64,000 nucleotides of DNA, from positions 3,689,501-3,753,500 of the forward strand of contig NZ_CP113948.1 in the NCBI RefSeq assembly GCF_026810365.1, written 5' to 3'. The notes under the pieces were generated by a model. It ran no database searches. It was not told the DNA's origin and saw only the letters and a list, made by a program, of their open reading frames with translations. Source of the DNA: Flavobacterium praedii (GTDB taxonomy: Bacteria; Bacteroidota; Bacteroidia; Flavobacteriales; Flavobacteriaceae). The position numbers were made by a program, and so were the translations under genes. This document shows positions 53,652 to 59,706 of this stretch, piece after piece; positions within the stretch are counted from its first letter, which is position 1; each line of letters begins with the position of its first letter.

Positions 53652-53953
53652 AAGAAAATTGAGAATAAGATAGTTGATTTTGGTGTTGCAATATTGGGAG
53701 AAACTATAAAAAAAAGGTTTATGCAATAGAAAATATTTCGGACAAACATTTTGTAATATCAGAATTACAGAGTGATAAAGATGTCTTTTTTGAAGGTACT
53801 ATTTTGGATAAATCAAATTTTCCGGGACAGAAAAAATCAATTTATGTTCAGTTTATTCCTGAATCCAAAGGAATGATTTCGAGACAAATCGAAGTCGTTA
53901 GTAATTCTACTTCTGGGATTATTAAACTGGAATTAAAAGGAAGGATTAAGTAA
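53652..53953 (+). pseudogene. Remnant of a DUF1573/ASH-type Ig-like domain protein with frameshift
   Basis: No start codon precedes the domain. One frame reads NKIVDFGVAILGETIKK up to the A8 run at 53708-53715; then a one-base shift is needed to continue with VYAIENISDKHFVISELQ, SNFPGQKKSIYVQFIPESKG and IEVVSNSTSGIIKLELKG, ending at TAA 53951-53953. The order DFG, ENISD, PG, FxPxxxG, SN, LKG is that of the DUF1573/ASPM-SPD-2-Hydin domain. It seems to be the last domain of a larger gene that was lost. A sequencing error in the A run cannot be excluded, but the missing start points to decay anyway. Confidence 0.7.
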
Positions 53954-53963
53954 TAAAGCAAAA

Positions 53964-53989
53964 ACCGTCTCGTAACAAAACAAGACGGA
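53964..53989 (-). terminator. Terminator of metK
   Basis: On the minus strand CCGTCT (53988-53983) pairs with AGACGG (53970-53965) around a 12-nt loop, followed by five T. Confidence 0.7.
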
Positions 53990-54017
53990 TTTTATATTTA
54001 AATAATTTTAGATTTTT

Positions 54018-55268
54018 TTACAATCCAAAAGCTGTTTTCACTTGATCAACGAAATCTAATTTTTCCCAAGTAAACAAATCAACAGTAACTGTTTTTGTCA
54101 ATCCACCAGGAGCAGAGAACGTTTTGGTTACGGTTTCTGGAGTACGTCCCATGTGGCCGTAAGCAGCAGTTTCGCTATAGATTGGGTTTCTTAATTTCAA
54201 ACGTTGTTCGATGAAGTAAGGACGCATATCAAAAATAGCTTCTACTTTTTTGGCAATTTCACCATTAGTCAAATTTACTTTTGAAGTTCCGTAAGTATCA
54301 ATAAAAATTCCCATTGGTTTTGCAACACCAATTGCATAAGAAACCTGTACCAAAATCTCATCAGCAACACCAGCTGCAACAAGGTTTTTGGCGATGTGAC
54401 GTGTAGCATAAGCCGCACTTCTGTCTACTTTACTTGGATCTTTTCCAGAGAAAGCACCACCACCGTGAGCTCCTTTTCCACCATAAGTGTCTACAATAAT
54501 TTTTCTTCCTGTTAATCCTGTATCTCCGTGAGGTCCTCCAATTACGAATTTCCCAGTTGGATTAATATGGTATTGAATTTTATCATTGAATAAATGTGCG
54601 TGAGCAGGATTTTTTGCAATGATTCGTGGAATTAATATGTCTATGATGTCTTTTTTGATTTTAGCAAGCATAGTCGCTTCTTCATCAAAATCATCATGTT
54701 GTGTAGAAATTACGATAGCATCAATACGTGTTGGTTTGTTGTCATCGCTGTATTCTAATGTAACTTGAGATTTTGCATCAGGACGTAAATAAGTGATTTC
54801 ATTATTTTCACGTCTTAAAATGGCTAATTCTTGCAATAATTTATGAGATAAATCAAGTGCCAAAGGCATGTAATTTTCAGTTTCATTTGTTGCGTAACCA
54901 AACATCATTCCTTGGTCACCTGCTCCTTGCTCTTCTTTGCTAGCTCTGTCAACTCCTTGATTAATATCGGCAGATTGTTCGTGAATGGCCGAAAGAATAC
55001 CGCAAGAATTGGCTTCAAACATGTATTCACTTTTTGTATAACCAATTTTGCGAATTACATCACGTGCAATTTGTTGTACATCCAAGTAGGTATTCGACTT
55101 AACTTCACCTGCCAAAATTACTTGACCAGTTGTAACTAATGTTTCACAAGCTACTTTTGAGTCAGCATCAAATGCCAAAAAGTTATCAATTAATGCATCC
55201 GAAATTTGATCTGCAACTTTGTCTGGGTGTCCCTCACTTACAGATTCTGACGTAAATAAATAAGCCAT
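54018..55268 (-). CDS. metK: S-adenosylmethionine synthetase
   Basis: 416 residues. Makes SAM from methionine and ATP in the cytosol. [31 protein letters not shown] holds the ATP-binding His and Mg-binding Asp, [16 protein letters not shown] is the first family signature, and [32 protein letters not shown] the second, with the P-loop-like [25 protein letters not shown] binds K+ and ATP. Length is normal for Bacteroidota. Its leader of about 180 bases contains a SAM-II-like aptamer, so the product should repress its own synthesis. It is divergent from the metY leader region. Confidence 0.97.
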   Translation of the reverse strand: MAYLFTSESVSEGHPDKVADQISDALIDNFLAFDADSKVACETLVTTGQVILAGEVKSNTYLDVQQIARDVIRKIGYTKSEYMFEANSCGILSAIHEQSADINQGVDRASKEEQGAGDQGMMFGYATNETENYMPLALDLSHKLLQELAILRRENNEITYLRPDAKSQVTLEYSDDNKPTRIDAIVISTQHDDFDEEATMLAKIKKDIIDILIPRIIAKNPAHAHLFNDKIQYHINPTGKFVIGGPHGDTGLTGRKIIVDTYGGKGAHGGGAFSGKDPSKVDRSAAYATRHIAKNLVAAGVADEILVQVSYAIGVAKPMGIFIDTYGTSKVNLTNGEIAKKVEAIFDMRPYFIEQRLKLRNPIYSETAAYGHMGRTPETVTKTFSAPGGLTKTVTVDLFTWEKLDFVDQVKTAFGL

Positions 55269-55319
55269 AATAATTATAAATTTTAAAAATTAAACGAGGA
55301 AAAAATAATTGCTAGAAAG

Positions 55320-55344
55320 GCTAAAGGAGAGTTTCTGCTTTAGC
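55320..55344 (-). promoter_or_regulatory. Alternative hairpin at the 3' edge of the SAM-II-like aptamer
   Basis: On the minus strand GCTAAAG (55344-55338) pairs with CTTTAGC (55326-55320) around an 11-nt loop. GCTAAAG is part of the conserved SAM-II 3' region, so this hairpin and the folded aptamer exclude each other. It is a candidate expression platform. Confidence 0.5.
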
Positions 55345-55429
55345 ATTTTTTATACTGAAAATTTTTCAGCATCCATAATGAATTCCTTTCATTATGAAGA
55401 GGTTGCAATCAGTTCAAATTTTTCCTCTT
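55330..55429 (-). ncRNA. SAM-II-like riboswitch upstream of metK, with two inserted hairpins
   Basis: P1 is AAGAGG (55429-55424) with CCTCTT (55402-55397). The loop between reads ATTTGAACTGATTGCAA, close to the SAM-II loop 1 pattern ATTTAACCGTATTGCAA of the metX env9 example as I remember it. The 3' part has AATGCTAAAG (55347-55338), the other conserved stretch, then CAG, which can pair with CTG of loop 1 to form the pseudoknot. Between the halves lie two extra hairpins, CATAATGAA/TTCATTATG (55374-55396) and CTGAAA/TTTCAG (55355-55369). Position before metK supports the call. Confidence 0.72.
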
Positions 55430-55440
55430 GTATTCGGGTG

Positions 55441-55469
55441 CAAATGTATGAAACCATTTTGAATTGCAA
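55441..55469 (-). promoter_or_regulatory. Promoter of metK
   Basis: On the minus strand TTG (55469-55467), 18-base spacer, TACATTTG (55448-55441): a full match to TTG / TAnnTTTG. Transcription would begin just before the SAM-II-like aptamer. Confidence 0.7.
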
Positions 55470-55558
55470 ATTATTCTTTTGTTTTTTTTAATTAATTAAG
55501 AGGAATTTAACAAACTATACTAATTCTATAGAATTTAACAAAATAAAATGATTTTTGT

Positions 55559-55589
55559 TTGGCGGTTTAAAAAATAGTTCGCATTTTTG
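55559..55589 (+). promoter_or_regulatory. Probable promoter of the first Cys-rich leader ORF
   Basis: TTG (55559-55561), 20-base spacer, CATTTTTG (55582-55589), one mismatch to TAnnTTTG. It lies 30 bases before the ATG at 55620 and could also feed the whole metY leader. Confidence 0.5.
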
Positions 55590-55619
55590 ACCCTTTGAAT
55601 AGGATCAATCATAAACAAT

Positions 55620-55685
55620 ATGAATTTAATAATTTGCAATATTTGTTGTATGAGGTGTGTTGTGGAAGGCTTCCGCAGAGGTTAG
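55620..55685 (+). CDS. Cys-rich leader peptide 1 (21 codons)
   Basis: The peptide begins MNLIICNICCMRC and ends in GFRRG. Four Cys in 21 residues, three of them within five positions, is far above the genome norm. A promoter-like sequence precedes it. No terminator hairpin is evident after it, only a T run at about 55703-55713, and a gene remnant follows. It resembles the two further peptides before metY and may be an orphan leader whose target gene has decayed, or the first part of the metY leader. No database comparison was possible. Confidence 0.5.
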   Translation: MNLIICNICCMRCVVEGFRRG

Positions 55686-55821
55686 TATTCTATGTTATGT
55701 TATTCTTTCTTTTTTTTCAAATCCATTACTCATCATTGCAGTTGGATTAGTAGCTTTGGTTGGAATACTATTTTATCAAACAATTCATTCAAAATACGAA
55801 GAATTTTTGTTTTTGAATTAA
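55657..55821 (+). pseudogene. Possible remnant of a small membrane protein gene
   Basis: A frame without ATG that is open from 55654 to the stop at 55819-55821 and encodes SILCYVILSFFSNPLL followed by IIAVGLVALVGILFYQTIHS, two plausible membrane helices, and ends YEEFLFLN. It overlaps the end of leader peptide 1 in another frame. It may be the 3' piece of a lost transporter gene. No family is recognised. The stretch 55822-56031 shows nothing else. Confidence 0.3.
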
Positions 55822-56031
55822 TTTTAAGTTTCAAAAAAAATAAAATGAGAAATTTTTGTTAAAATAATGTAGGAATATTTTAAAATTTGAAACTTAAATT
55901 TAAGTAACATCCTTGTGTTTAGGTAGTTGTAATTTTAATAATTTGTTTAGAAAACATTAAAATTACGTTTAGTATTAGGATTATTGAAAAAAAGTTCAGA
56001 TATTTGTCAAACAGATTTAAAAAAAGAAAAA

Positions 56032-56100
56032 ATGAAGTTTAAAGTATGCAATATGTCTAAAAAAGCCATTCAGGATGAATCCTGTGGGGAGTGTGTATAG
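56032..56100 (+). CDS. Cys-containing leader peptide 2 (22 codons)
   Basis: Begins MKFKVCNMSKKA and ends SCGECV: three Cys and two Met in 22 residues. GTGGGGAG at 56084-56091, inside codons 18-20, is complementary (with one bulged G) to CTCCCAC at 56136-56142, the 5' arm and loop edge of the following terminator, so it can act as antiterminator. A ribosome reaching the end of the peptide would cover it. A GATATTTG element at 55999-56006 could be a weak -7 box. Confidence 0.55.
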   Translation: MKFKVCNMSKKAIQDESCGECV

Positions 56101-56130
56101 CTACAATTTAAATACAAAAAATATATAGCA

Positions 56131-56163
56131 AAAACCTCCCACTTAAAAGGGAGGTTTTTTTTT
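56131..56163 (+). terminator. Terminator/attenuator of leader module 2
   Basis: AAAACCTCCC (56131-56140) pairs with GGGAGGTTTT (56149-56158) around an 8-nt loop, with a T run to 56163. The 5' arm can alternatively pair with 56084-56091. Confidence 0.8.
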
Positions 56164-56202
56164 ACTCTTTTTTTTAAAATAAATAACAATTAAGAATACA
56201 AT

Positions 56203-56295
56203 ATGAAGCAAAATTACTCAAACATTCAGGTTGCCATTTGCAAATCGAAGTCGATGATGTGTGTCAATGCCATGATGTGTGTTTGTGTCTGCTGA
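56203..56295 (+). CDS. Cys/Met-rich leader peptide 3 upstream of metY (30 codons)
   Basis: Five Cys and five Met in 30 residues, concentrated near the end: SKSMMCVNAMMCVCVC, then TGA at 56293-56295. This is the pattern of an attenuator leader peptide with Cys and Met as control codons. One base after the stop codon lies TCCAAAAG (56297-56304), which is perfectly complementary to CTTTTGGA (56332-56339) in the 5' arm of the following terminator. A ribosome at the stop codon would cover it and let the terminator form; a ribosome stalled on the Met or first Cys codons would leave it free to antiterminate. The metY gene follows at 56457. Confidence 0.75.
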   Translation: MKQNYSNIQVAICKSKSMMCVNAMMCVCVC

Positions 56296-56325
56296 TTCCA
56301 AAAGTATAAGTTTATCAAATAACTT

Positions 56326-56366
56326 AAAACCCTTTTGGATACGTATCTAAAAGGGTTTTTTGTTTT
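56326..56366 (+). terminator. Terminator/attenuator in front of metY
   Basis: AAAACCCTTTT (56326-56336) pairs with AAAAGGGTTTT (56349-56359), the inner GATACGTATC extends the stem, and T6-G-T5 follows. The arm 56332-56336 is also part of the antiterminator pairing with 56297-56304. Confidence 0.88.
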
Positions 56367-56456
56367 TCTGCCTTCAAAGGCTAAGAAAACCAGAAATTAA
56401 AAAAAAATATAAAAGCGAATATGCTTTGTTTAAATATAAATTAAAAATAAAAAATT

Positions 56457-57743
56457 ATGAGTTCAAATAAATTCGCAACTAATGCATTGCACGCAGGACA
56501 TGACGTTACAAAACACGCAGGTACACGCGCAGTGCCTATTTATCAAACGACTTCTTATGTTTTCAATAATTCGGAGCATGCAGCCAATTTATTTGGCCTT
56601 GCAGAAGCTGGATTTATATATACTCGATTAAATAATCCTACGAACGATATTCTAGAGCAACGTTTAGCAGCTTTGGAAGGTGGAATTGGAGCAGTAGTCA
56701 CCGCATCCGGAACTGCGGCTATTGCAACTACATTGTTGGTTTTGTTAAAAACAGGAGATCATATAGTGGCTTCCAATAGTTTGTATGGAGGAACCTATAA
56801 TTTATTGAGTGCGACTTTACCAAGATTGGGAATCACAACCACATTTGTTGATCCGTCCGATCCATCAAATTTTACCAAAGCAGCAAAAGAAAATACCAGA
56901 ATATTTTTTGCAGAAAGTTTAGGGAATCCAAAATTAGACGTTCTTGATCTTAAAGCCATTTCGGCGGAAGCCAAAGCGTTCAAAGTTCCGTTTATTGTAG
57001 ATAACACAGTTCCGTCACCTTATTTGTTGAACCCAATTGAACATGGAGCTAATATTGTAATTCACTCCCTGACCAAATACATTTCAGGAAACGGAACCTC
57101 ACTTGGAGGAGTTGTTATTGATGCAGGAACATTTGATTGGAGTAGTGGTAAGTTTCCTGAGTTTACAGAGCCTTCAGCTGGATATCATGGATTAGTATAT
57201 CATGAAGCACTTGGAAACGCTGCCTTTATTGCCAAAGTGAGAATCGAAGGATTGCGGGATTATGGAGCTGCATTGAGTCCGTTTAATGCTTTTCAGATTA
57301 TACAGGGATTGGAAACCTTGCCTGTTCGAGTCCAGAAACACAGTGAAAACGGATTGGCATTGGCACAGTGGTTAGAAAAACAGGAGGCAGTGTCTTGGGT
57401 TAATTATCCGGGTTTAAAGTCGAGTAAGTATTATGATTTGGCACAGCAGTATTTGCCAAAAGGACAAAACGGATTGTTGACATTTGGTTTAAAAGGTGGT
57501 TTTGAAGCGGCCAAGAAGGTGGCTGATGAAACGAAGTTATTTTCGCTTTTAGCCAACATTGGAGACACCAAATCTTTGATTATCCATCCGGCCAGTACAA
57601 CGCATCAGCAATTGTCAGATGAAGAGCAGGTCGCCACGGGAGTAACCAAAGATTTGATTCGACTATCAGTAGGACTAGAAGACATCGAAGATTTAAAAGC
57701 CGATTTATCAGCCGTTTTTGCCGAATTAACAGTAAAAGTATAA
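56457..57743 (+). CDS. metY: O-acetylhomoserine sulfhydrylase (O-acetylhomoserine aminocarboxypropyltransferase)
   Basis: 428 residues. A PLP enzyme of the Cys/Met metabolism family that joins O-acetylhomoserine and sulfide to homocysteine. NALHAGHDVTKHAGTRAVPIYQTTSYVFNNSEHAANLFGL is the typical N-terminus of the long MetY type, ASGTAAIATTLLVLLKTGDHIVASNSLYGGTYNLL the PLP phosphate region, and VIHSLTKYISGNGTSLGGVVIDAG contains the PLP Lys207. The length of about 430 residues separates MetY from the shorter CGS and MetZ enzymes. It comes after the two Cys/Met leader-terminator modules, so its expression probably rises when Cys or Met is short. MetX, 0.8 kb downstream, makes its substrate. Confidence 0.95.
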   Translation: MSSNKFATNALHAGHDVTKHAGTRAVPIYQTTSYVFNNSEHAANLFGLAEAGFIYTRLNNPTNDILEQRLAALEGGIGAVVTASGTAAIATTLLVLLKTGDHIVASNSLYGGTYNLLSATLPRLGITTTFVDPSDPSNFTKAAKENTRIFFAESLGNPKLDVLDLKAISAEAKAFKVPFIVDNTVPSPYLLNPIEHGANIVIHSLTKYISGNGTSLGGVVIDAGTFDWSSGKFPEFTEPSAGYHGLVYHEALGNAAFIAKVRIEGLRDYGAALSPFNAFQIIQGLETLPVRVQKHSENGLALAQWLEKQEAVSWVNYPGLKSSKYYDLAQQYLPKGQNGLLTFGLKGGFEAAKKVADETKLFSLLANIGDTKSLIIHPASTTHQQLSDEEQVATGVTKDLIRLSVGLEDIEDLKADLSAVFAELTVKV

Positions 57744-57863
57744 TTGCACAATTGATTTTTTAGAAAACGAAACTCATTGTGCTATAAAAAAAGAAAGAGA
57801 ATGTTGCAAAACATTTGAACTACAAGCCATAAAAAAGAAACATTAATTACAAAATAAAATATC

Positions 57864-58073
57864 ATGAAAACTATAACATATATCACAAGCAAAGTTGAGT
57901 TACTAAAAAAAGCAATTTTAAAAGCAATAAAAGTAGAACCTATTAATCCGATGAAAGAGTTGGATCACACCAGGTTTCATGTTGATGAGAATTTCGATTT
58001 GAAAGCAAAAAAAGGAAAAAGCACCTTATTGTTTCATATGTATTCTAAAGAAAATGAAACTCTTTTTATTTAG
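57864..58073 (+). CDS. Small hypothetical protein downstream of metY
   Basis: 69 residues, basic N-terminal half (KVELLKKAILKAIKVEP) and a beta-prone second half (FHVDENFDLKAKKGKSTLLFHMYSKENETLFI). No family recognised and no signal peptide. The A-rich context before the ATG is typical for this genome and codon use is normal. It follows metY by 120 bases and may be cotranscribed. Whether it is translated is uncertain. Confidence 0.5.
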   Translation: MKTITYITSKVELLKKAILKAIKVEPINPMKELDHTRFHVDENFDLKAKKGKSTLLFHMYSKENETLFI

Positions 58074-58111
58074 AATACAAATGCAACAGGAAATGTGTAG
58101 GTGAAAATTAT

Positions 58112-58222
58112 TTGCCACGAATTGCATGGTTAAGAAAATACGAATTTTTCTTTTGGATAAGATAGACTCGTACTATTTTTCTTTGTCAGTTCGCTGAAGC
58201 TCGAGTGTACAATTCGTGGCAA
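58112..58222. repeat. 111-bp element bounded by 13-bp inverted repeats
   Basis: TTGCCACGAATTG (58112-58124) and CAATTCGTGGCAA (58210-58222) are perfect inverted copies 85 bases apart. The inside shows no coding frame. It may be a small non-autonomous mobile element or a member of the frequent TTCGTGGCAA repeat class of flavobacteria. It lies between the small gene and the SAM-I riboswitch. Confidence 0.5.
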
Positions 58223-58272
58223 TTTATTAATTAATTAACAACAATTGTTTCAAAGATGAATTGAATAATAAT

Positions 58273-58303
58273 TTGGTTGTTTCATAAAATTGTAGTTAAT
58301 TTG
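58273..58303 (+). promoter_or_regulatory. Possible promoter of the SAM-I leader
   Basis: TTG (58273-58275 or 58277-58279) and TTAATTTG (58296-58303), one mismatch to TAnnTTTG, about 30 bases before the aptamer. Confidence 0.45.
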
Positions 58304-58332
58304 CACCTTTAAGTTCAGAAACGTATTGAAAT

Positions 58333-58436
58333 GTTATAAAGAAAGGCAGAGGGATTAGACCCGATGAAGCCTTAGCAACCCTTCGATTTATCGAAGAAGG
58401 TGCTGCATTCTACCACGCCAAACGTGGAAAGATAAC
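58333..58436 (+). ncRNA. SAM-I (S-box) riboswitch upstream of metX
   Basis: P1 is GTTAT (58333-58337) with ATAAC (58432-58436). The conserved core is present in order: GCAGAGGGATTAGACCCGAT, GAAGCC, GCAACC, a P3 hairpin TTCGA/TCGAA, GGTGCTGCATTCTACC, a P4 hairpin CCACG/CGTGG, and GGAAAGATAA. This is a nearly complete S-box consensus, so SAM binding is very likely. Downstream, TTATCT (58445-58450) can pair with AGATAA (58430-58435) of P1, followed by T6, which gives an alternative fold for the expression platform. It precedes metX and perhaps thrA. Confidence 0.96.
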
Positions 58437-58509
58437 ACAAGAATTTATCTAGTTTTTTCTAGCTTTCTTCATAATATTTCCAGGTACAAATCAAAAAATC
58501 AAAATAGAT

Positions 58510-59481
58510 TTGAAATTGGAAAATAAACCAACCACAATTACCATACAAGATTTTACTACCGAAAGGGGTGCTTTTTATGCTGCCATTAATTTGAGTTATC
58601 AGCTTTTTGGCCCTGCATTACATACAGCGCCTATTGTTTTGGTCAATCATGCATTAACCGGGAATTCACAAGTGGTGGGTTTGAAAGGATGGTGGAATGT
58701 ACTTATTGGCGATAAGAGAACGATAGATACCAATAAATATACTATACTAGCTTTTAATGTTCCAGGTAATGGTTTTGACGATACTGTAATCGAAAACTAT
58801 TTGGATTTTACAGCCAGAGACGTAGCCAAACTTTTTATAGAAGGACTAAAAATACTTCAAATTAAGCAATTATTCGCCATTATCGGTGGTTCTGTAGGTG
58901 GCGGAATTGCTTGGGAAATTGCTGGATTGTCACCACAAATCACAAAACATTTAATTCCGATTGCAACCGACTGGAAATCGACTGATTGGTTGATCGCGAA
59001 TTGTTTTTTGCAAGAACAAATTTTGAATAATTCGGCTAAGCCAATTGAAGACGCTCGGATACACGCCATGTTGTGTTATAGAACGCCTGAATCTTTCAAG
59101 GCAAAATTTGATAGAACCACCAATGAAGAATTGGCTGTTTTTAATATCGAAAGCTGGCTGAATCATCACGGAGAAAAATTACAAAAAAGGTTTCAGCTTT
59201 CAGCGTATAAATTGATGAATCAGCTGTTGAAAACGATAGACATTTCAAGAAATAGAGAGTCTTTTATTTCGGTAGCCTCACAAATTGAAGCGGATATTCA
59301 TATTATTGGAATCAATTCAGATTTGTTTTTTACGGTAAATGAGAATAAAGAGACTTACGAAACATTGAGAAAACACAAAACCAATGTAACGTTTCAAGAG
59401 ATAGATTCCATTCACGGGCACGATGCTTTCTTGATAGAATACAAACAACTGGACAATTTGCTTAAAGGAGTTTTTCTTTAG
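58510..59481 (+). CDS. metX: Homoserine O-acetyltransferase (alpha/beta hydrolase fold)
   Basis: 323 residues from a TTG codon; no ATG or GTG is available between the upstream stop at 58450-58452 and the conserved start. The enzyme acetylates homoserine with acetyl-CoA. PIVLVNHALTGNSQVVGLKGWWNVLIG is the oxyanion region, IIGGSVGGGIAWEIA holds the nucleophile Ser128, INSDLFFTVNE the Asp, and IHGHDAFLIE the His304. It is shorter than the usual MetX (about 350-380) mainly in the lid region. Its leader is a SAM-I riboswitch. The structured repeat copy B and then thrA follow. Serine or succinyl specificity is possible but acetyl fits the MetY next door. Confidence 0.92.
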   Translation: MKLENKPTTITIQDFTTERGAFYAAINLSYQLFGPALHTAPIVLVNHALTGNSQVVGLKGWWNVLIGDKRTIDTNKYTILAFNVPGNGFDDTVIENYLDFTARDVAKLFIEGLKILQIKQLFAIIGGSVGGGIAWEIAGLSPQITKHLIPIATDWKSTDWLIANCFLQEQILNNSAKPIEDARIHAMLCYRTPESFKAKFDRTTNEELAVFNIESWLNHHGEKLQKRFQLSAYKLMNQLLKTIDISRNRESFISVASQIEADIHIIGINSDLFFTVNENKETYETLRKHKTNVTFQEIDSIHGHDAFLIEYKQLDNLLKGVFL

Positions 59482-59508
59482 GAGAAATAAAGTTGTGGTG
59501 CACCGCTC

Positions 59509-59623
59509 GCGTGAGGGATAGAAGCTAGCTACCAAAGTAGCGCGTATAGCCCGACAGCATTAGGGAAAGGAGCCGAATGAGCACATAGAAAATTAGGCTC
59601 CTTTTCCTGATGGTGGCACGCCC
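59509..59623 (+). ncRNA. Structured flavobacterial repeat, copy B (possible Flavo-1-like RNA)
   Basis: 115 nt with the same plan as copy A (4959-5072). GCGTG (59509-59513) against CACGC (59617-59621), the hairpin GCTAC-CAAA-GTAGC (59528-59541) and the stem AAAGGAGCC (59566-59574) with GGCTCCTTT (59596-59604). Only stems and short patches such as GGTGGCACGCCC are kept, while the loop of the long stem differs. It lies between metX and thrA, so it may be part of their transcript. Confidence 0.6.
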
Positions 59624-59706
59624 AACAGAAGATAATGAAATAGAAATAAGGTTTATTACTGATAAAAAATGGTCGAACGAGAGTACCGACTTTAAAAAAT
59701 AAGATA

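Noticed and set aside
55690..55863. Alternative ATG frame at 55690 encoding a Phe-rich peptide
   Set aside because: Composition is that of AT-rich noncoding sequence, and the other frame has a more believable membrane segment, itself only a remnant.
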